This document shows positions 1-5,224 of a stretch of 26,023 nt of DNA, piece after piece (the stretch's first letter is position 1; each line of letters starts with the position of its first letter). The position numbers were made by a program, and so were the translations under genes. The DNA is from a virus: IMG/VR virus record IMGVR_UViG_3300008453_000027, positions 1 through 26,023 of that record. One strand, 5' to 3'. The notes beneath the pieces were generated by a model, which ran no database searches, was not told the DNA's origin, and worked only from the letters and a program-made list of their open reading frames with translations.

Positions 1-71
1 GCTTTACCGTTAAATTCTATACCATCAGCATACTGTGTAAACGCGAAATTTTCTGTAATTACTTTTGCCAT
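1..71 (-). CDS. Start of an unidentified protein (partial, runs off the left edge)
   Basis: An ATG at 71 opens a frame that stays open to the window edge, giving 23 complete codons beginning MAKVITENFAFTQYADG. It starts 3 bp after the stop of the 366-residue Kelch-like protein and begins Met-Ala like both Kelch-like genes. A weak AGG sits about 8 nt upstream, so translational coupling to the preceding gene is likely. No domain can be recognised from so short a piece. From its place at the end of the fibre cassette it is probably another virion or fibre protein, but that is inference from position only. Confidence 0.6.
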   Translation of the reverse strand, partial: MAKVITENFAFTQYADGIEFNGK

Positions 72-74
72 GTT

Positions 75-1175
75 TTATACCTGTTGTCCTGTCGGGGAGG
101 ATCTTGTAACCGTAAGATCACCTACGTCCGTAGCGTTAGCATCCGCCGCAAATGGGAACTTATCTATTGTGTTTTTGACCGCAGTAGGCAGGAACTGGTA
201 CGTCCCGCCAGAAGTATAACCATTCGTAGTAGAACTCTGTCCAGCGTTAGACCCTCTTGCTTGGCTAAGGTCACCCACGTCCGTCGCGTTAGCATTTGAA
301 GCAAATGGAAATTTATCTATTACGTTGCTACCTGGGAATGATCCGGAAGTATAGCCAGACACGGTGCTAGACTGTCCAGCTGGCCCCAATTTTCCTATTG
401 ATAAATCGCCTACATCTGTAGCATTGCCATCGGCAGCGAATGGAAACTTGTCAATTATATTCGAAGGTGATCCACCGGCGGTATAACCATATTCAGTACT
501 CGATTGTCCTGCAATGTTATACCTTCCTACAGTTAAGTCCCCAACATCTGTGGCGTTTGCATTTACAGCAAACGGAAATTTATCTATGGTATTAACAGCT
601 GCAGGAACAAAGCCTCCTGAAGTATAACCGCTTACAGTAGAAGTCTGGCCCCCGCCGCCGATACTCCTTCTAGCTTGCGTTAAGTCTCCTACATCTGTGG
701 CATTCGCATTTGAAGCAAATGGAAACTTGTCGATCGTATTGAGAGCACCGCCGGCGAGTCCTCCAGAAGTGTATCCTGAAACAGAACTGCTTTGACCTGA
801 GGCGTATCCTCTTTGGACAGTTAAGTCTCCAACATCTGTGGCATTTCCATCTGACGTAAATGAAAACTTCTCTATTGTGAGACCCGCCGGGGGACCGTCG
901 CCTCCCCCAGAAGCATATCCGCTTATCGTTCCTTGAAACAGCGGCCCAGTCACCTCTATCGAAGCATCTCGTAGAGTAATATCATTTAACGCTAGACCGT
1001 CTTCTCCAATCACAACGGTACCATCCGAGAAAGTATATCCGGCAGCCGATCCACTCACGGCATCCAACGAATCGTTATTTGCGATGATGATGGAATCTGT
1101 GACGGATACGTTTGCGGTACTGGCATACGATCTAGCAGCACCTATAACATCAGATCCGTTTATCTTAAATGCCAT
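75..1175 (-). CDS. Kelch-like six-repeat protein, probable virion adhesin (paralogue 2)
   Basis: This 366-residue protein has a roughly 80-residue N-terminal part and then six imperfect repeats of about 40-48 residues. Each repeat has the order GYTSGG, a variable loop, NTIDKFPFA, NATDVGDLT, a variable four-to-six residue stretch, then AGQSS. It ends in TGQQV. The glycine pair and alternating hydrophobic strands resemble Kelch-type beta-propeller blades, and six copies would suit a six-bladed propeller; this fold is inferred. There is no signal peptide or membrane segment. It follows the 335-residue paralogue after 32 bp holding a late promoter, and has its own RBS (GGAG, about 11 nt before ATG). 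Repeats here are more diverged at the DNA level than in the paralogue. A role in host-surface binding is inferred from position among fibre genes. Confidence 0.75.
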   Translation of the reverse strand: MAFKINGSDVIGAARSYASTANVSVTDSIIIANNDSLDAVSGSAAGYTFSDGTVVIGEDGLALNDITLRDASIEVTGPLFQGTISGYASGGGDGPPAGLTIEKFSFTSDGNATDVGDLTVQRGYASGQSSSVSGYTSGGLAGGALNTIDKFPFASNANATDVGDLTQARRSIGGGGQTSTVSGYTSGGFVPAAVNTIDKFPFAVNANATDVGDLTVGRYNIAGQSSTEYGYTAGGSPSNIIDKFPFAADGNATDVGDLSIGKLGPAGQSSTVSGYTSGSFPGSNVIDKFPFASNANATDVGDLSQARGSNAGQSSTTNGYTSGGTYQFLPTAVKNTIDKFPFAADANATDVGDLTVTRSSPTGQQV

Positions 1176-1204
1176 GACTTACTTTCTCCAACTCTACTCT
1201 AGTT

Positions 1205-1212
1205 TATTTATA
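1205..1212 (-). promoter_or_regulatory. T4-type late promoter box upstream of the 366-residue gene
   Basis: The minus strand reads TATAAATA exactly, the T4 late promoter box recognised by the gp55 sigma factor in T4. It lies 30 nt before the ATG at 1175 and overlaps the TAA stop of the upstream gene (1208-1210), so the end of one coding region supplies the promoter of the next. Confidence 0.75.
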
Positions 1213-2215
1213 CCTGTTGACCTGCTGCGTAAAGTCTTGCTTGTGTAAGGTCTCCTACGTCAGTAGCATTGGCGTTTGCCGCGAATGAAAATTTGTCAAT
1301 AGTGTTTGCGTACGCAGGCAAGACCCCGCCTGAATTGTAGCCAGATTCTGTACTTGATTGACCTGCCGGGCCAAACCTTGATTGTGTAAGATCACCCACG
1401 TCAGTAGCATTGGCGTCTGTCGCAAAGGGAAACTTGTCTATAGTGTTAACAAGAGTAGGAGGAGGAGTAATTCCTGGGTCAAGTCCTCCAGAAGTATAAC
1501 CGCTTACGTCACTAGATTGGCCGGCAGAGCTTAGTCTTGCTTGTGTAAGATCACCAACGTCTGTGGCATTACCGTTAGATGCAAAAGGAAACTTGAATAT
1601 AGTGTTAACAAGAGTAGAAAGATTAAATCCCCCAGATGTATAACCGCTTACGTCACTAGATTGGCCGGCAACGTTTACTCTTTCTTGTGTAAGATCACCA
1701 ACGTCTGTTGCGTTGGCATTTGCAGCAAAAGGAAACTTATCTATAGTGTTAACGTAAGTAGGCCCAGTCACTCCGCCAGATGTATAACCGCTTACGTCAC
1801 TAGATTGGCCGGCAGGGGCGGCTCTTGCTTGTGTAAGATCACCGACGTCAGTGGCATTAGCATTAGCTGCAAACGGAAACTTATCAATTGTGTTAAGTAT
1901 TGGCGATTGACCGCCTGAAGTATACCCAGACTCAGCGCTTGATTGACCTGCTGCTGCTCGACGAGCTGGTGCTGTTAGATCACCAACATCGGTAGCATTT
2001 CCGTCTGCCGCAAACGGAAACTTGTCGATAGTATTCACATAGTTAAGGCTTGCAATTTCTCCACCTGATGTATATCCACTCGTACTACCTTGCACTGGTG
2101 AATATACTATAGCTTCTTCGAGCGCCAACGAACTGTTTGCAATTATCTTACTCTGTGCGGAATCAATCGCGCCCGCATCACTTATAACAGTAGTGCCTTT
2201 TATTATGTATGCCAT
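1208..2215 (-). CDS. Kelch-like six-repeat protein, probable virion adhesin (paralogue 1)
   Basis: This 335-residue protein has a short N-terminal part (about residues 1-45, beginning MAYIIKGTTV) followed by six repeats with the same layout as the 366-residue paralogue: GYTSGG, variable loop, NTIDKFPFA, NATDVGDLTQAR, variable residues, AGQSS. The C-terminus is AAGQQV. Variation concentrates in the loop after GYTSGG (about 5-14 residues) and in the residues after the Arg of QAR, as expected for exposed loops on a rigid scaffold. The ATG lies 2 bp after the stop of the 29-residue mini-ORF and has no good RBS, so coupling to that ORF is likely. A six-bladed propeller and surface binding are inferences; the repeats are directly seen. 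Confidence 0.75.
   Translation of the reverse strand: MAYIIKGTTVISDAGAIDSAQSKIIANSSLALEEAIVYSPVQGSTSGYTSGGEIASLNYVNTIDKFPFAADGNATDVGDLTAPARRAAAGQSSAESGYTSGGQSPILNTIDKFPFAANANATDVGDLTQARAAPAGQSSDVSGYTSGGVTGPTYVNTIDKFPFAANANATDVGDLTQERVNVAGQSSDVSGYTSGGFNLSTLVNTIFKFPFASNGNATDVGDLTQARLSSAGQSSDVSGYTSGGLDPGITPPPTLVNTIDKFPFATDANATDVGDLTQSRFGPAGQSSTESGYNSGGVLPAYANTIDKFSFAANANATDVGDLTQARLYAAGQQV
1494..1814 (-). repeat. Near-identical 144-bp tandem units inside the Kelch-like gene
   Basis: A 33-bp sequence is present exactly at 1494-1526, 1638-1670 and 1782-1814, with a period of exactly 144 bp (48 codons). The DNA between the copies is also very similar apart from the variable loop codons. This points to recent duplication or homogenisation by recombination rather than conservation of protein sequence alone. 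Confidence 0.85.
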
Positions 2216-2217
2216 GT

Positions 2218-2307
2218 TTACACCCGTTGCTCGCCAGAGCGTCCTATTATTTGAGTAAGATCACACAAGCGCGTTTTGTTAACAGATCCGTTCGTATTAA
2301 ACAACAT
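2218..2307 (-). CDS. 29-residue mini-ORF resembling the last half of a Kelch-like repeat
   Basis: A frame of 29 codons starts at ATG 2307 and ends in TAA 2 bp before the 335-residue gene. It begins MLFNTNGSVNK, contains DLTQ and ends GEQRV. This matches the C-terminal ends of the two downstream proteins, which run FPFA, N-G-N-A-T, DLTQ and AGQQV. It has a good RBS (AAGGGAG, about 9 nt before ATG) and an exact late promoter 29 nt upstream, so it is probably translated. It may be a remnant of a third paralogue whose front was deleted, a leader peptide coupling translation into the 335-residue gene, or both. An in-frame TAG upstream, inside the promoter region, argues against a longer 5' extension. 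Confidence 0.55.
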   Translation of the reverse strand: MLFNTNGSVNKTRLCDLTQIIGRSGEQRV

Positions 2308-2335
2308 TCTCAAGATCTCCCTTGTGTATCTTAAC

Positions 2336-2343
2336 TATTTATA
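2336..2343 (-). promoter_or_regulatory. T4-type late promoter box before the Kelch-like gene pair
   Basis: The minus strand reads TATAAATA exactly. It sits in the 62-bp gap between the glycine-rich adhesin and the 29-residue mini-ORF, 29 nt before the mini-ORF ATG. It probably drives the mini-ORF and the 335-residue Kelch-like protein. I see no hairpin terminator in the gap. Confidence 0.75.
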
Positions 2344-2369
2344 AATTGATCTCGAATACTTAAATCCAT

Positions 2370-4388
2370 TTAGTATGATGCAGGATTTTTATAATCAGGG
2401 AACGTCGTGCCGGTGCCCCATCTTATAAGAACAGCGCCAGGGCTTCCTGAAGAAGCAGTTCGTGTAGCACCACTGTCAAAGTAAGCGTACATAGCTCCGC
2501 CGCCGCCGCCCCCATAAGTTTGACTAGAACCAAAACTGCCGGCAGTTCCGCTAGGAGCTGTTGTACCTCCACTAATCTGTGTCGCCCCGCCTCCTACTCC
2601 GTCAGAGCCCTTACCGTGAGCACCTACTCCGCCGCCGTCACCGCCTTCCGAAATAAATCCGCCGGAAATGTCTGGGCTATATTCTCTACTCGCACCGGCA
2701 CCCCCTCCTCCAGAATTTGTTGCTGGATTATTTCCTTGACCGCTAGTTGCGCCGCCGCCGTTTCCAGAATAACCGCCCGCCCCGCCGCCGCCCCCGCCAT
2801 CATAACCAGAAGATCGAGTCTGCCCTACACCGCCATTCCCGCCCCCATCGCCAGTAAACGTCCCGGCAGATCCTCCATCAGAATCGCCGCCGCCACCGAA
2901 TCCACCCTTAACCGTGCCGGAGCTTATAAAATAACTATCAAATCCAGGACTACCGTTTACGGTAGTCGAAAGCTGGTCTCCAACTATAGTGGCCCCAGCA
3001 CCACCTTGCCCAACGAGGACTGTATAAGTACTTCCAGGTGTAACAGCAATATTGTTTTTCCAGCCGAGACCGCCCCCGCCGCCGCCGCTAGCAGGTACTT
3101 CACCACCACCAGATGTTCCTCGGCTAATCTGTCCGCCACCGCCCCCACCGATAGCAACCACGTTTACACTAGTAACGTCATTAGGGACAGTAAATGTTGT
3201 GGTACCAGGAGTAGAAAAAAGTTGAAATCCTGGCGTAACATAATCATTTATGACTACATCTACGAACTTCGATCCGGTTTGATTACCTATACTGTCCGTT
3301 GCGTCGAGTGTAAGTCTAAATGTTTCTGATGCAGGATTTGCAATATAAATTCCTTGAATTAGACTATACGATGCGGATAGATTTAGAGACGATACTAACG
3401 TCGCCGTGCTTAAGTCCCAAGGAGTACTTAACGTATAGTAATATATTATTCTATTGTCTCCAACCGTGTACATTTTAGTACCAGTATCATTCACGCGCAC
3501 ATCAAGCGGAAAATAACCTACTGCTAACGATGTAGAAAATGTCCAAGTGTTACACTGAAACGCAGTACCAGAGTATGCTAAAATTGCACCAGGAGAACCT
3601 AGTGTCGGATTTGATACGTCTGCTACGAATGCCTTCGTTCCATCCGGTTTTACGTGTATTCCAGTAGGAAGGCTTGCGGTTGCCGATATGTCCAAGGTTC
3701 TCTCTGGACTCTGTGGGCCAAGTGAAAAGGTTGGATTCCACGCAGTTATTGTATCTTGTATTATTCTGCTTAAAGCACGATCAGTTTGAAATAGTTGTGT
3801 ACCGCTACTCGAAATCCAAAGACCTTGGTGATTCGTTCCAAGTGTACTGTAGGGATCAACTGGTCCAGCAACAACCGTGCTGAGATCCCATTGATCCACG
3901 CTTGGTTCGGGTGTCATACTGAACTCAGCAATTTCATCATTATTATTGTCTAGTAACCAAAATTTTTCACCGTCTGGTTTAAAAAATATCGAACTAGCTC
4001 TTTGACTGCTACCGACCGGGTAAAAGTATTGCCCTTCAAGTACTGGGCTTTGCAGATCTGCCGTTGTTCTATACTTAACAACACTAAGATTAGAACCACT
4101 GAGTGGCTCAACGGCTAGGAATATTTCCATATCGTCGTTTATTAGTGTTGGGAAATCTAATATGCCTTGATTACTTGTAAGCGTAAATGTACCTGTTGTA
4201 CTCCGTGATAGATCTTCTGCATTTACTCCAGTGACCGTATATCCTACAGTAGTACTATCCGGGACCCTTGCGCTTACGGTAACAGTGACGGTATTTCCTT
4301 CATTGATAGAAGCGGCCGAGGAACTAATACTATAACTACTAAGATAAGCAGTCGTTCCCAAGAGCATATTTAGATTTCCAATTGACAT
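2370..4388 (-). CDS. Multidomain glycine-rich adhesin or fibre-tip protein
   Basis: This 672-residue protein has three visible regions. Residues about 15-95 look like a beta-sandwich of the Calx-beta or Ig-like type (S-I-N-E-G-N-T-V-T-V, ending L-I-N-D-D). Residues about 130-360 contain spaced blade-like motifs (FKPDGEKFWLLD, VKPDGTKAFVAD, VNDTGTKMYTVGD) suggesting a YVTN-type beta-propeller segment. After a VPNDVTSVNVVAIGGGGGG entry sequence, residues about 405-640 are extremely glycine-rich, with many runs of three to six Gly. Such regions occur in phage tail fibres and recall the polyglycine loops of T2/S16 gp38 adhesins. The ATG overlaps the upstream stop by one base (TAATG) without a clear RBS, so translational coupling is expected. 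Receptor binding is inferred; no catalytic motif is seen. Confidence 0.7.
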   Translation of the reverse strand: MSIGNLNMLLGTTAYLSSYSISSSAASINEGNTVTVTVSARVPDSTTVGYTVTGVNAEDLSRSTTGTFTLTSNQGILDFPTLINDDMEIFLAVEPLSGSNLSVVKYRTTADLQSPVLEGQYFYPVGSSQRASSIFFKPDGEKFWLLDNNNDEIAEFSMTPEPSVDQWDLSTVVAGPVDPYSTLGTNHQGLWISSSGTQLFQTDRALSRIIQDTITAWNPTFSLGPQSPERTLDISATASLPTGIHVKPDGTKAFVADVSNPTLGSPGAILAYSGTAFQCNTWTFSTSLAVGYFPLDVRVNDTGTKMYTVGDNRIIYYYTLSTPWDLSTATLVSSLNLSASYSLIQGIYIANPASETFRLTLDATDSIGNQTGSKFVDVVINDYVTPGFQLFSTPGTTTFTVPNDVTSVNVVAIGGGGGGQISRGTSGGGEVPASGGGGGGLGWKNNIAVTPGSTYTVLVGQGGAGATIVGDQLSTTVNGSPGFDSYFISSGTVKGGFGGGGDSDGGSAGTFTGDGGGNGGVGQTRSSGYDGGGGGGAGGYSGNGGGATSGQGNNPATNSGGGGAGASREYSPDISGGFISEGGDGGGVGAHGKGSDGVGGGATQISGGTTAPSGTAGSFGSSQTYGGGGGGAMYAYFDSGATRTASSGSPGAVLIRWGTGTTFPDYKNPASY

Positions 4389-5224
4389 TACGAAACTGCA
4401 CCAGAGACTACACAGATGTTTGTACCTACGAACAAGATCGTGCAGAGACCTCTTGTAAACAAGGTGATACTAGAAACGTCAGTGTCAGCACCAGAAATAT
4501 ATGAAGTTACTGCAGAAGAAGTAATTGTCGCATTTGATGAAGTATTATTGAAAATTGAAATTATATCGCCAGTTGAAAACACACCGCTTGGTATTACGAT
4601 GCTACCGCCGGATCCTATAGCAACAAAATCTCCTACATCTCCAGCTGCTAATGTGTAAGAAGACGTCTTGGTTCCTGCAGCAGGAACCGTGTTTGCACCG
4701 GATACACCAGTTATACCTTGAGATCCGGTGATACCCTGAATACCTTGAGCTCCGGTTCCTTGCGTACCTTGAGATCCGGTAATACCCTGAACGCCTTGAG
4801 ATCCTGCCCCACTGGTTCCTTGAATACCTTGTACACCCTGTGAAGCTACGGCACCCGCGATGCCTTGGATACCTTGAGATCCAGTAGTACCTTGAACACC
4901 CTGCCCGCCCGCGCCTTCGATACCCTGAATGCCTTGCACGCCTTGCGAAGCTATAGAACCGGCGATACCTTGGATACCTTGAGATCCAGTAATGCCTTGA
5001 ACACCCTGTTCACCTGCACCCCCGGTACCCTGAATACCTTGGACGCCCTGATTTCCGGAAATGCCTTGGATGCCTTGCTCACCAGTGATACCTTGGATAC
5101 CTTGCGCGCCATTTACTGTAAAACCATCCCATCTTTGCTTAGCTGCGTTGTATTGATAGGTTCTACCGTTTAAAGCATAGAGCTGGCCGTTCGTTGGAGA
5201 CGTAGGAAAATCAAATGCTGCCAT
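4388..5224 (-). CDS. Collagen-like tail-fibre protein (short)
   Basis: This 278-residue protein begins with an approximately 38-residue head (F-D-F-P-T-S-P-T-N-G-Q, then Y-Q-Y-N, R-W-D-G) typical of phage fibre N-termini. Residues about 40-176 are Gly-X-Y collagen-like repeats made mostly of GIQ, GVQ, GIT, GSQ and GEQ triplets with no proline. The C-terminal 95 residues (from about A-N-T-V-P-A-A-G) form a compact beta-rich domain that could trimerise or bind receptor. Unlike its upstream neighbour it has no S74 chaperone. It overlaps that neighbour by 14 bp, and its RBS (TAGGAG) lies inside the neighbour's last codons. A homotrimeric fibre shaft is inferred from the repeat. Confidence 0.8.
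   Translation of the reverse strand: MAAFDFPTSPTNGQLYALNGRTYQYNAAKQRWDGFTVNGAQGIQGITGEQGIQGISGNQGVQGIQGTGGAGEQGVQGITGSQGIQGIAGSIASQGVQGIQGIEGAGGQGVQGTTGSQGIQGIAGAVASQGVQGIQGTSGAGSQGVQGITGSQGTQGTGAQGIQGITGSQGITGVSGANTVPAAGTKTSSYTLAAGDVGDFVAIGSGGSIVIPSGVFSTGDIISIFNNTSSNATITSSAVTSYISGADTDVSSITLFTRGLCTILFVGTNICVVSGAVS
4697..5105 (-). repeat. Collagen-coding tandem repeats, short fibre
   Basis: Nine-base Gly-X-Y units are tandemly arranged, with higher-order blocks of 18-36 bp. Positions 4728-4780 are identical over 53 bp to 5683-5735 in the larger collagen-like gene, which suggests sequence exchange between the two genes. Confidence 0.8.

Noticed and set aside
1541-1918. Plus-strand 125-residue frame with repeated C-K-I-T pattern
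   Set aside because: It is the antisense of the 144-bp Kelch-like repeats; its periodicity is inherited from the real minus-strand gene.
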